Shown one piece after another: positions 36,412 to 44,555 of a stretch of DNA of 64,000 nucleotides. How positions within the stretch are numbered: position 1 is the first letter of the stretch; every line of letters starts with the position of its first letter. The stretch comes from Pseudomonas sp. Os17 (GTDB lineage: Bacteria > Pseudomonadota > Gammaproteobacteria > Pseudomonadales > Pseudomonadaceae): the NCBI RefSeq assembly GCF_001547895.1, contig NZ_AP014627.1, positions 1,925,501 through 1,989,500 of the forward strand, written 5' to 3'. The notes under the pieces were generated by a model, which was given only the letters and a program-made list of their open reading frames with translations, did not search any database and was not told the origin of the DNA. A program made the translations under genes and the position numbers.

Positions 36412-37421
36412 TGGCACTCTCCGATCGTTTGCTCGCCGCCTGGTACAACGGCCATCCCGCGCTGAAGCTGCTGCAGCCTCTGGAATACCTGTACCGCCGA
36501 GTGGTGGTGGGCAAGCGCCGGCGCTTTTTGGCGGGCGAGGGGGCGATCTATCAGCCGCCGGTGCCGTTGATCGTGGTGGGCAACATTACCGTTGGCGGCA
36601 CGGGCAAGACGCCGTTGATCTTGTGGCTGGTGGCGCACTGCCAGCGCCTTGGCCTGCGGGTCGGGGTGGTCAGTCGCGGCTATGGCGCCAAGCCGCCGCA
36701 ACTGCCCTGGCGGGTGACGGCCAATGACAGCGCCGCAGTGGCCGGCGATGAACCGCTGCTGATCGTCCAGCGCTGTGGCGTACCGCTGATGATCGACCCT
36801 GATCGCAGCCGCGCGGTGCAGGCCTTGCTGGCCGCCGAACCGCTGGACCTGATTCTCTCCGACGACGGCCTGCAGCACTACCGCCTGGCCCGTGACTTGG
36901 AGCTGGTGCTGATCGACGCGGCCCGCGGCCTGGGCAATCGCCGCTGTTTGCCGGCCGGGCCCCTGCGCGAGCCGGTGGAGCGCCTGCAGAGCGTCGATGC
37001 ACTGCTCTACAACGGCGCCTTTGATGATCACGCCGACGGCTTTGCCTTCCATCTCAAGCCTTCGGCGCTGGTCAATCTGCAGAGCGGCGAGCGCCGCCCG
37101 GTGGAGCACTTCGCGCCAGGGCAGGCGGTGCACGCGGTGGCCGGTATCGGCAACCCCCAGCGTTTCTTCAATACCCTTGAAACGCTACACTGGCGGCCTG
37201 TCCCCCATGCATTTGCCGATCACGCTCAATACAGTGCGCAGGCCCTGGCGTTCACCCCGTCATTGCCGTTGGTCATGACCGAGAAAGATGCGGTCAAGTG
37301 CCGTGACTTCGCGGCTGCCGACTGGTGGTACCTGGCGGTGGATGCGGTGCCGTCCGCGGCCTTCATCGCCTGGTTCGATACCCAGCTGATGCGCCTGCTG
37401 CCTGATCGTCTGTTGCCTTAA
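36411..37421 (+). CDS. lpxK: Tetraacyldisaccharide 4'-kinase
   Basis: 336 aa. It phosphorylates the 4' position of the lipid A precursor at the inner face of the membrane. The P-loop is [15 protein letters not shown], followed by [27 protein letters not shown] with the catalytic Asp, and [14 protein letters not shown]. The N terminus has an amphipathic membrane-associating helix. It overlaps exbD by one base and is followed by the Trm112-like gene after 23 bp. Confidence 0.97.
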   Translation: MALSDRLLAAWYNGHPALKLLQPLEYLYRRVVVGKRRRFLAGEGAIYQPPVPLIVVGNITVGGTGKTPLILWLVAHCQRLGLRVGVVSRGYGAKPPQLPWRVTANDSAAVAGDEPLLIVQRCGVPLMIDPDRSRAVQALLAAEPLDLILSDDGLQHYRLARDLELVLIDAARGLGNRRCLPAGPLREPVERLQSVDALLYNGAFDDHADGFAFHLKPSALVNLQSGERRPVEHFAPGQAVHAVAGIGNPQRFFNTLETLHWRPVPHAFADHAQYSAQALAFTPSLPLVMTEKDAVKCRDFAAADWWYLAVDAVPSAAFIAWFDTQLMRLLPDRLLP

Positions 37422-37444
37422 TCGCTTTTATCCAGGGAAACCTC

Positions 37445-37630
37445 ATGGACACCAAACTGCTCGACATCCTGGCCTGCCCGATCTGCAAGGGCCCGCTCAA
37501 ACTCAGTGCCGACAAGACCGAGCTGATCAGCAAGGGCGCCGGCCTGGCCTATCCGATCCGCGACGGCATCCCGGTGATGCTGGAAAGCGAAGCCCGTACC
37601 CTGACTACCGAAGAGCGCTTGGACAAATGA
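37445..37630 (+). CDS. Trm112 family zinc-ribbon-like protein (YcaR type)
   Basis: 61 aa. [16 protein letters not shown] carries a CxxC pair but the second pair is replaced, as in the bacterial YcaR branch. It ends in [18 protein letters not shown], the family's second conserved block. Function in bacteria is unclear. Its stop overlaps the kdsB start by four bases. Confidence 0.92.
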   Translation: MDTKLLDILACPICKGPLKLSADKTELISKGAGLAYPIRDGIPVMLESEARTLTTEERLDK

Positions 37631-38391
37631 GCTGCGCCTTCACCGTGGTCATCCCGGCACGCTTTGCCTCCACCCGCCTGCCGGGCAAGCCCCTGCAACT
37701 GATTGCCGGCAAGCCGATGATCCAGTGGGTCTGGGAGCAGGCCTGCAAGAGCGGCGCCGAGCGTGTGGTGGTGGCCACCGACGACCCGCGTATCGTCGAG
37801 GCGTGCCAGGGCTTTGGCGCGCAAGCGCTGCTGACCCGGGAAGACCACAACTCGGGGACCGATCGCCTGGCGGAAGTCGCCACCCAGCTTGGCCTGGCGG
37901 CGGATGCCATCGTGGTCAACGTTCAAGGCGACGAGCCGCTGATCCCGCCTTCGGTGATCGACCAGGTGGCGGCCAACCTGGCGGCCCACACCGAGGCGCG
38001 CATGGCCACCCTGGCCGAGCCGATCGAGGATGTGCAGACGCTGTTCAATCCCAACGTGGTCAAGGTGGTCACGGACCTCAACGGTCTGGCCCTGACCTTC
38101 AGCCGTGCCACCTTGCCCTGGGCGCGGGATGCCTTCGCCAAGAGTCATGAGCACTTGCCGGAAGGCGTGCCTTACCGGCGCCACATCGGCATCTATGCCT
38201 ATCGCGCCGGTTTCCTCCATGACTTCGTCAGCTGGGGCCCGTGCTGGCTGGAAAACACCGAATCCCTGGAGCAGTTGCGTGCCTTGTGGCACGGCGTGCG
38301 GATTCATGTCGCCGATGCTCTGGAGGCCCCACCCACTGGCGTCGATACCGCCGAAGACCTTGAGCGCGTTCGGCGCCTGCTGGAGGCCTGA
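37627..38391 (+). CDS. kdsB: 3-deoxy-manno-octulosonate cytidylyltransferase
   Basis: 254 aa. It makes CMP-Kdo from Kdo and CTP for LPS core synthesis. The nucleotidyltransferase motif [15 protein letters not shown] is at the N terminus, VVATDDPRI and [10 protein letters not shown] follow. [15 protein letters not shown] and [12 protein letters not shown] complete the fold. It is coupled by ATGA to the Trm112 gene upstream and by one-base overlap to the phosphatase gene. Confidence 0.97.
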   Translation: MSCAFTVVIPARFASTRLPGKPLQLIAGKPMIQWVWEQACKSGAERVVVATDDPRIVEACQGFGAQALLTREDHNSGTDRLAEVATQLGLAADAIVVNVQGDEPLIPPSVIDQVAANLAAHTEARMATLAEPIEDVQTLFNPNVVKVVTDLNGLALTFSRATLPWARDAFAKSHEHLPEGVPYRRHIGIYAYRAGFLHDFVSWGPCWLENTESLEQLRALWHGVRIHVADALEAPPTGVDTAEDLERVRRLLEA

Positions 38392-38855
38392 TGCGGGTTC
38401 TGTTCGTCTGCCTGGGCAATATCTGTCGCTCGCCCACTGCCGAGGGTGTGCTGCGCCACAAGTTGTGCGCCGCCGGCCTGGGCGATCAGGTGCAGGTCGC
38501 GTCGGCTGGCACCAGCGACTGGCATATCGGCAAGGCCCCGGATTCACGCAGCCAGCAGGCGGCCTTGCGCCGTGGCTACGACCTTTCGGCGCAACGGGCG
38601 CAGCAGGTCGGCAGTGCCGATTTCGCCGTGTATGACCTGATCCTGGCCATGGACCAGAGCAACCTGCGCAACCTCAAGGCCCTGCAGCCGGCCCGGGGCA
38701 AGGCCGAGTTGGACCTGTTCCTGCGCCGTTACGAGTCGGTCCTGGATGAGGTGCCCGATCCCTACTACGACGGCGAGCAGGGCTTCGAGCAGGTGCTGGA
38801 TCTGATCGAAGAGGCCTGCGACCGGCTGGTGATCGAGTTGAAGGGGCGGCTATGA
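38391..38855 (+). CDS. ptpA: Low-molecular-weight protein tyrosine phosphatase
   Basis: 154 aa. The P-loop CLGNICRSPTAEGV (Cys-X5-Arg-Ser) is at residues 7-20 and the DPYYDG general-acid loop is near residue 120. It is cytosolic. In other Gram-negatives such enzymes act on tyrosine kinases of polysaccharide export, but no such kinase lies here. It is overlapped by kdsB (1 bp) and murB (4 bp). Confidence 0.93.
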   Translation: MRVLFVCLGNICRSPTAEGVLRHKLCAAGLGDQVQVASAGTSDWHIGKAPDSRSQQAALRRGYDLSAQRAQQVGSADFAVYDLILAMDQSNLRNLKALQPARGKAELDLFLRRYESVLDEVPDPYYDGEQGFEQVLDLIEEACDRLVIELKGRL

Positions 38856-39871
38856 CCCTGCACATTCAGTCCGATGTCTCGCTCAAGCCGTTCAACAGCT
38901 TCGGAGTCGAGGTCAAGGCCCTGCGCTTTGCCCAGGCCCACAGCGATGACGACGTGCGCGAAGCCCTGGCCTATTGCGCCGCGCAGCAGTTGCCCCTGCT
39001 GGTGATCGGTGGTGGCAGCAACCTGCTACTGACCGCGGATATCCGGGCCCTGGTGCTGCGCATGGCCAGCCGCGGCATCCGTCTGCTCAGCGACGATGGG
39101 CAACGGGTGGTGGTGGAAGCCGAGGCCGGGGAAACCTGGCATCCCTTCGTGCAGTGGACCCTGGAGCAGGGCTTGTCCGGGCTGGAGAACCTCAGCCTGA
39201 TTCCCGGCACCGTGGGCGCGGCGCCGATGCAGAACATCGGCGCCTATGGCGTGGAGATCAAGGACGTGTTCGCCGGCCTGACCGCCCTGGACCGGCAAAC
39301 CGGGGAGTTGCGCGACTTTGACCTGGCCCAGTGCCAATTCGCTTACCGCGACAGCCTGTTCAAGCATGAGGCCGGTCGCTGGTTGATCCTGCGGGTGCGT
39401 TTTGTCCTGAATCGCGTCGATCATCTGCACCTCGAGTACGGTCCGGTGCGTCAGCGCCTGAACGAGCAGGGCATCGAGCATCCGACGGCCAGCGACGTCA
39501 GTCGGGCGATCTGCAGTATCCGCAGCGAGAAGCTTCCCGACCCGGCGGTGCTGGGCAATGCCGGCAGTTTCTTCAAGAACCCGGTGGTCCCGGCGTTGCT
39601 GGCGGCGCAGATCAAGCAGGCCTATCCGGGGCTGGTGGGTTATCCCCAGGCCGATGGGCAGGTCAAGCTGGCGGCCGGCTGGCTGATCGAGCAGGCGGGC
39701 TGGAAGGGCTTTCGTGAAGCCGATGCCGGGGTCCATCGCCTGCAATCCCTGGTGCTGGTGAACTACGGCACGGCCACCGGCCTGCAACTGCTGGAGCTGG
39801 CCCGGCGGATCCAGCGCGATATCGCCGAGCGTTTCAGTGTCGAGCTGGAGATGGAGCCGAATCTGTATTGA
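38852..39871 (+). CDS. murB: UDP-N-acetylenolpyruvoylglucosamine reductase
   Basis: 339 aa, type I (E. coli-like) length. It reduces enolpyruvyl-UDP-GlcNAc to UDP-MurNAc with NADPH and FAD. FAD motif LLVIGGGSNLLLT, IPGTVGAAPMQNIGAYGVEI, catalytic YRDSLFK and the proton-donor Ser in GNAGSFFKNP are visible. The run exbB-murB ends here at a strong terminator (39909). Confidence 0.98.
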   Translation: MTLHIQSDVSLKPFNSFGVEVKALRFAQAHSDDDVREALAYCAAQQLPLLVIGGGSNLLLTADIRALVLRMASRGIRLLSDDGQRVVVEAEAGETWHPFVQWTLEQGLSGLENLSLIPGTVGAAPMQNIGAYGVEIKDVFAGLTALDRQTGELRDFDLAQCQFAYRDSLFKHEAGRWLILRVRFVLNRVDHLHLEYGPVRQRLNEQGIEHPTASDVSRAICSIRSEKLPDPAVLGNAGSFFKNPVVPALLAAQIKQAYPGLVGYPQADGQVKLAAGWLIEQAGWKGFREADAGVHRLQSLVLVNYGTATGLQLLELARRIQRDIAERFSVELEMEPNLY

Positions 39872-39908
39872 GGCGACTCTTGAACTAAGCTCAGCGCTTG
39901 AGCCCAAG

Positions 39909-39942
39909 GCCTTGCACGGTGCACACCCTGCAAGGCTTTTTT
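39909..39942 (+). terminator. Rho-independent terminator after murB
   Basis: GCCTTGCA and TGCAAGGC pair around CGGTGCACACCC and are followed by six T. It lies 37 bp past the murB stop. The rest of the gap to 40123 shows nothing else I can support. Confidence 0.9.
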
Positions 39943-40122
39943 ATGTCCGGCGGCTTAACTTAGCTTGCTAACAATGTAAGTATTTGTCGTCCCCAAAGGC
40001 CCGGTGAAGCCCCGTCTTCACAAGAGAGCCCGATTAGCCTGAGCCGATCTGCGCGCACCGCAGCCGCGTTGCCCCGTGGCAGATGGCTCGACCCCATCAC
40101 CTCATAGAATGCGGGCGTGCCC

Positions 40123-40593
40123 ATGATTACCCTGAAGCTCAACGGTCAAGATCATCCCCTGGACGTCACCGAGGACATGCCGCTCTTATGGGCCATCCGC
40201 GATGTGGCGGGTTACAGCGGCACCAAATTCGGTTGCGGCATGGGTTTGTGCGGTGCCTGCACCGTCCATGTCGACGGCGACCCGGCGCGCAGCTGCATCA
40301 CCCCGGTCGGCTCGGTGCTGGGCAAGAATGTCAGCACCATCGACTACCTGCACAACGATCCGGTGGGGCAGGTGGTGCAGCAAGCCTGGCTGGATACGGC
40401 GGTGGCCCAGTGCGGCTACTGCCAGGGCGGGCAGATCATGTCCGCCACGGCGCTGCTCAAGATCCATCCCAATCCCAGTGACGAACAGATCGAAGAGGCG
40501 ATGCTCGGCAATATCTGCCGCTGCGGCACCTATAACCGGATCAAGACCGCGATCCGCCAGGCGGCCAACCATCTGCAGGAGGCCAAGGCATGA
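40123..40593 (+). CDS. (2Fe-2S)-binding subunit of a molybdenum hydroxylase (isoquinoline 1-oxidoreductase alpha type)
   Basis: 156 aa from ATG 40123 (GTG 40117 is open too). The plant-type ferredoxin cluster has FGCGMGLCGACTVHVDG, and the second cluster has CGYCQGGQ and CRCGTYNRI. It transfers electrons from the molybdenum subunit encoded next, which it overlaps by ATGA. The family is IorA-like small subunits that lack an FAD subunit. Confidence 0.95.
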   Translation: MITLKLNGQDHPLDVTEDMPLLWAIRDVAGYSGTKFGCGMGLCGACTVHVDGDPARSCITPVGSVLGKNVSTIDYLHNDPVGQVVQQAWLDTAVAQCGYCQGGQIMSATALLKIHPNPSDEQIEEAMLGNICRCGTYNRIKTAIRQAANHLQEAKA

Positions 40594-42905
40594 ACCGGCT
40601 CCTCAGTGATTTTGCCCTCTGCAACCTCAGTCGCCGTGGTTTTCTCAAGGGGGTGGGCGCCACCGGAGCCCTGGTACTGGCGGCCAGTTGGGGCTGGCAG
40701 CAGGCGTTTGCCGAAGAGCAGAAGTTTGGCGCCGATGGCATGCCCCACGGCTGGGTCGACGATCCCAAGGTCTATGTGAGCATTGCCGGCGACGGCAGCG
40801 TGACGGTGATCTGCAACCGTTCGGAGATGGGCCAGGGGGTGCGTACCAGCCTGAGCATGGTGGTGGCGGATGAGCTGGAGGCCGATTGGGCCCAGGTCAA
40901 GGTCAGGCAGGCGCCCGGAGACGAAACGCGTTTTGGCAACCAGGACACCGATGGCTCGCGCAGCATGCGCCATTGGTACGAACCCATGCGGCGTTGCGGC
41001 GCCGCGGCGCGGACCATGCTGGAGCAGGCCGCTGCCGCGCAGTGGCAGGTACCGCCGAGCGAATGTCGGGCGCAGTTGCACAAGGTGGTTCATACCCCCA
41101 GCGGGCGCGAACTGGGCTATGGCGCTCTGGCCGCAGCAGCGGCGGCTCTGGCGGTTCCGGCCCGGGACGGCCTGCGCCTGAAGCAGCCGTCGGAGTTTCG
41201 CTATATCGGCAAGGAGGCAACCCGCGCCATCGACGGCCAGGACATCGTCAACGGCCGCGCGGTGTACGGCGCCGATGTGCACTTTGAAGGCATGCTGTTC
41301 GCGGCAGTGGCGCGGCCCCCGGTCTATGGCGGCAAGGTCAAGTCCGTGGATGACAGTGCAGCCCTGAAGGTGCCTGGGGTGATCAAGGTCATGCCCATCG
41401 ATGGTCGTCCGTTGCCTTCCGAGTTCCAGCCCCTGGGGGGCGTGGCGGTGGTGGCGAGCAATACCTGGGCTGCAATCAAGGGCCGCGATGCCTTGAAGAT
41501 CGAGTGGGACGATGGGGTCAATGCCGGCTACAACTCCGTCGAATACCGCAAGGAACTGGAGGCGGCGGCACAGAAGCCAGGCAAGGTGGTGCGCAGCACC
41601 GGTAATCCGGATGAGGCCATGAACGCCGCCCAGAGCAGTCTGGAGGCCACTTATTACCTGCCGCACCTGGCCCAGGCCCCCATGGAGCCGATGGTGGCGG
41701 TGGCGCGCTTTCTCGACGGGCGCTGTGAAGCCTGGGCGCCGAGCCAGGCGCCTCAGGTGACCCGTGAGCGGATCGCCGAGCGCCTGGGCATCGGCTTTGA
41801 TCAGGTCACGGTCAATGTCACCTTGCTGGGCGGCGGTTTTGGGCGCAAATCCAAGCCGGACTTCATTCTGGAGGCGGCCATCCTGGCCAAGGCCTTTCCC
41901 GGCAAGGCGGTGCGGGTGCAGTGGACCCGGGAGGACGATATCCATCACTCCTACTTCCATACCGTGTCGGCGGAGTACCTCAAGGCCGGCTTGAACGAGG
42001 ACGGCATGCCCGCCGCATGGCTGCATCGCACCGTGGCCCCGAGCATCACTGCGCTGTTCGCCCCGGGGATGAACCACGAGGGCGCCTTCGAGCTGGGCAT
42101 GGGCTTCACCAACATGGCCTATGCGATTCCCAATGTGCGCCTGGAAAACCCCGAAGCTGCGGCCCATACCCGGGTGGGCTGGTATCGCTCGGTGTCAAAC
42201 ATTCCCCACGGCTTCGCCATTCAGAGTTTTGTCGACGAACTGGCCCACAAGGCGGGCCAGGACCCACTGAAGTACCAGCTCAAGCTGCTGGGGCCGGACC
42301 GTCAGATCGATCCGCGAACCCTGAGCGAAGAGTGGAATTACGGCGAGTCCCCGGAGCGTTACCCGATCGACACCGGGCGCATGCGTGCGGTACTGGAAAC
42401 CGCGGCCAAGGCCGCCGGGTGGGGCCGCTCGCTGCCCAAGGGGCGTGGCCTGGGGCTGGCGATGCACTACAGCTTCGTGACCTATGTGGCAGCGGTGATC
42501 GAGGTGGAGGTCAAGGACGATGGCACGCTGATTGTGCACCAGGCCGACATCGCCGTGGATTGCGGCCCGCAGATCAACCCCGAGCGTATCCGCTCGCAGT
42601 TCGAGGGCGCCTGTGTCATGGGCCTGGGCAATGCGGTGCTGGGGGAAATCAGCTTCAAGGACGGCAAGGTGCAGCAGGACAACTTCCACATGTACGAGGT
42701 GGCGCGCATGTCCCTGGCGCCCAAGCAGGTGCAGGTGCACCTGGTAACGCCGCCGGGGGAGGTGCCGTTGGGCGGTGTTGGCGAGCCCGGCGTGCCGCCG
42801 ATTGCCCCGGCTCTGTGCAATGCGATCTTCGCCGCTACCGGCAAGCGCATCCGCAATCTGCCGGTGCGTTATCAGTTGCAAGGCTGGCAGCAGGCGGGTG
42901 CCTGA
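40590..42905 (+). CDS. Molybdopterin-binding subunit of an aldehyde/isoquinoline oxidoreductase, Tat-exported
   Basis: 771 aa. The N terminus has a twin-arginine signal (SRRGFLKGVGATGALVLAA, then AWS-type cleavage near QQAFAEEQ), so the mature enzyme is periplasmic. The molybdenum-binding domain has MGQGVRTSLSMVVADE, GGGFGRKSKPDFILEAA, and the catalytic Glu region GGVGEPGVPPIAPALCNAI. It is IorB-like and oxidises an aldehyde or N-heterocycle; the substrate is unknown. It pairs with the 2Fe-2S subunit upstream. No cytochrome c subunit lies in the window, so the periplasmic electron acceptor is not visible. Confidence 0.94.
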   Translation: MNRLLSDFALCNLSRRGFLKGVGATGALVLAASWGWQQAFAEEQKFGADGMPHGWVDDPKVYVSIAGDGSVTVICNRSEMGQGVRTSLSMVVADELEADWAQVKVRQAPGDETRFGNQDTDGSRSMRHWYEPMRRCGAAARTMLEQAAAAQWQVPPSECRAQLHKVVHTPSGRELGYGALAAAAAALAVPARDGLRLKQPSEFRYIGKEATRAIDGQDIVNGRAVYGADVHFEGMLFAAVARPPVYGGKVKSVDDSAALKVPGVIKVMPIDGRPLPSEFQPLGGVAVVASNTWAAIKGRDALKIEWDDGVNAGYNSVEYRKELEAAAQKPGKVVRSTGNPDEAMNAAQSSLEATYYLPHLAQAPMEPMVAVARFLDGRCEAWAPSQAPQVTRERIAERLGIGFDQVTVNVTLLGGGFGRKSKPDFILEAAILAKAFPGKAVRVQWTREDDIHHSYFHTVSAEYLKAGLNEDGMPAAWLHRTVAPSITALFAPGMNHEGAFELGMGFTNMAYAIPNVRLENPEAAAHTRVGWYRSVSNIPHGFAIQSFVDELAHKAGQDPLKYQLKLLGPDRQIDPRTLSEEWNYGESPERYPIDTGRMRAVLETAAKAAGWGRSLPKGRGLGLAMHYSFVTYVAAVIEVEVKDDGTLIVHQADIAVDCGPQINPERIRSQFEGACVMGLGNAVLGEISFKDGKVQQDNFHMYEVARMSLAPKQVQVHLVTPPGEVPLGGVGEPGVPPIAPALCNAIFAATGKRIRNLPVRYQLQGWQQAGA

Positions 42906-43900
42906 TGGACAGTGTCGACCTGAATGTCCTGCGCAGCGTGCTGGAGTGGCGCCGTGCCGGGCGCGGGGTGCTGCTCTACAGCGTGGTCCAGACCTGGGGC
43001 AGCGCGCCGCGCCCTCCGGGCGCCATGCTTGCCCTGCGCGACGACGGCGTGGTGATCGGCTCGGTGTCCGGCGGCTGCATCGAGGACGACCTGATCAGCC
43101 GCCTCGGGGACGGGCGTCTCGCACCGCAGGGGCCGCCGGTGCAACTGGTGACTTACGGTGTGACGGTGGAGGAGGCGGCGCGTTTCGGTCTGCCCTGTGG
43201 CGGCACCCTGCGTTTGACCGAGGAGCGGGTCGGCGATCCGTCCTGGGTCGCCGAGTTGCTGCAACGTTGCGCGGCGCATCAGATCGTGGCCCGGGAGTTG
43301 AACCTGAGCACCGGCCAGGTGCTGCTCAAGGCAGCGGGCAAGCGGGATGAGCTGGCGTTTGACGGTGTCACCCTGCGGGCGATCTACGGACCGCGCTGGC
43401 GCCTGTTGCTGATCGGCGCCGGGCAGCTGTCTCGTTATGTGGCGCAAATGGCGCGTCTCTTGGATTTCGAGGTGCTGGTCTGTGATCCGCGCCAGGAGTT
43501 CGTGCATGGCTGGGAGGAGCAGGATGGACGCCTGGTCGCCGGCATGCCCGACGATGCGGTGTTGAGTATCGAGCCGGATGAGCGCACGGCGGTGGTGGCC
43601 CTGACCCATGATCCGCGTCTGGACGATATGGCGCTGCTGACGGCCCTCGATTCCCCGGCGTTTTATGTCGGCGCCCTGGGTTCGCGGGTCAATAGCCAGA
43701 AGCGCCGGGACAATCTGGCCCTGCTGGGATTGTCGAGCGCGGCCATCGAGCGCTTGCACGGGCCGGTGGGGCTGCACATTGGCAGTCATACTCCGGCGGA
43801 GATTGCCCTTTCGCTGATGGCGCAGATCGTGGCGCTGAAAAATGGTGTCGAGCCCCTGTCGCAGCAGCCGGTGGCGCGCGTGGCCGAGGTGGCCGGATGA
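42905..43900 (+). CDS. XdhC family molybdenum-cofactor maturation protein
   Basis: 331 aa from ATG 42905, which overlaps the preceding stop by one base. XdhC/CoxI domain: TWGSAPRPPGAMLALRDDG, SVSGGCIEDDLI, then a Rossmann-like C-terminal part with LLIGAGQLSRYVAQMARLL, DPRQEF and YVGALGSRVNSQKRR. It is expected to bind and sulfurate the molybdenum cofactor and load it into the enzyme of the two genes upstream. Its stop overlaps the next gene. Confidence 0.93.
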   Translation: MDSVDLNVLRSVLEWRRAGRGVLLYSVVQTWGSAPRPPGAMLALRDDGVVIGSVSGGCIEDDLISRLGDGRLAPQGPPVQLVTYGVTVEEAARFGLPCGGTLRLTEERVGDPSWVAELLQRCAAHQIVARELNLSTGQVLLKAAGKRDELAFDGVTLRAIYGPRWRLLLIGAGQLSRYVAQMARLLDFEVLVCDPRQEFVHGWEEQDGRLVAGMPDDAVLSIEPDERTAVVALTHDPRLDDMALLTALDSPAFYVGALGSRVNSQKRRDNLALLGLSSAAIERLHGPVGLHIGSHTPAEIALSLMAQIVALKNGVEPLSQQPVARVAEVAG

Positions 43901-44493
43901 GTCCCTGGCCTTGCGCGATCATCCTGGCGGCGGGGCAGGGCAGTCGTTATCGGCAGGCGCTCGCAGACGATCAGGACAAGTTGCTGGCGCCTTGTGTGGG
44001 GCGCGATGGCGTAGAGCGGCCGGTGCTGGAGCAGGTGCTGGTCAACCTGCCTGCCGAAGTGGTACGGCGAGTGCTGGTCACGACGCCGGGACGGCCGCGG
44101 GTGGCGGAGCTGGGGCGGGCTTATGGTTGTCAGGTGTTGTTGCTGGACTCGCCGGGTATGGGGCACAGCCTGGCAGCCGCGGTAGCGGCCAGTGTCGACG
44201 CCAATGGCTGGGTGGTGTTGCTGGGGGACATGCCTTTCATCCTGCCGGCCAGCATAAGGCGGGTGATCGCGGGGTTGACCGAGGAGAACATCAGCGTGCC
44301 GCGGCTGGGGGACGATCTGGGGCATCCGGTGGGGTTTGGTCGGGTTTATGCCGCTGCGTTGCAGGGGTTGTCCGGTGATCGTGGCGCCAGGTGTCTGTTT
44401 GCTGCGGGCAAGGTGGTCGAAGTGCCCTTGAGCGACCCGGGCGTGGTGTGGGATGTGGATCTGCCGGCAGCGCTGGTGTTTCGCGAGCATTGA
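43897..44493 (+). CDS. Nucleotidyltransferase family protein (MobA/MocA-like)
   Basis: 198 aa. N-terminal AIILAAGQGSRYRQAL is the NTP-binding loop, and VLLGDMPFILPASI holds a metal-binding Asp. MocA-type enzymes add CMP to molybdopterin to make the dinucleotide cofactor used by such hydroxylases. The location in this operon makes that role likely. It is coupled to the XdhC gene by ATGA and ends at the shared terminator before rne. Confidence 0.9.
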   Translation: MSPWPCAIILAAGQGSRYRQALADDQDKLLAPCVGRDGVERPVLEQVLVNLPAEVVRRVLVTTPGRPRVAELGRAYGCQVLLLDSPGMGHSLAAAVAASVDANGWVVLLGDMPFILPASIRRVIAGLTEENISVPRLGDDLGHPVGFGRVYAAALQGLSGDRGARCLFAAGKVVEVPLSDPGVVWDVDLPAALVFREH

Positions 44494-44505
44494 ATGGCAG
44501 GCATG

Positions 44506-44543
44506 AAAAAGCCCCGCCCGGTTACCCGGGCGGGGCTTTTTCA
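44506..44543. terminator. Bidirectional terminator between the molybdenum operon and rne
   Basis: AAAAAGCCCCGCCCGG and CCGGGCGGGGCTTTTT pair around a TTAC loop. Both strands have A-run and T-run flanks, so it serves the convergent genes on both sides. Confidence 0.93.
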
Positions 44544-44555
44544 TTACCGATGGAG

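Noticed and set aside
41921..42904. Apparent fusion of an Arg-rich protein to the XdhC protein
   Set aside because: The first part is out of frame with the molybdenum subunit; XdhC starts at ATG 42905 at the normal family position.
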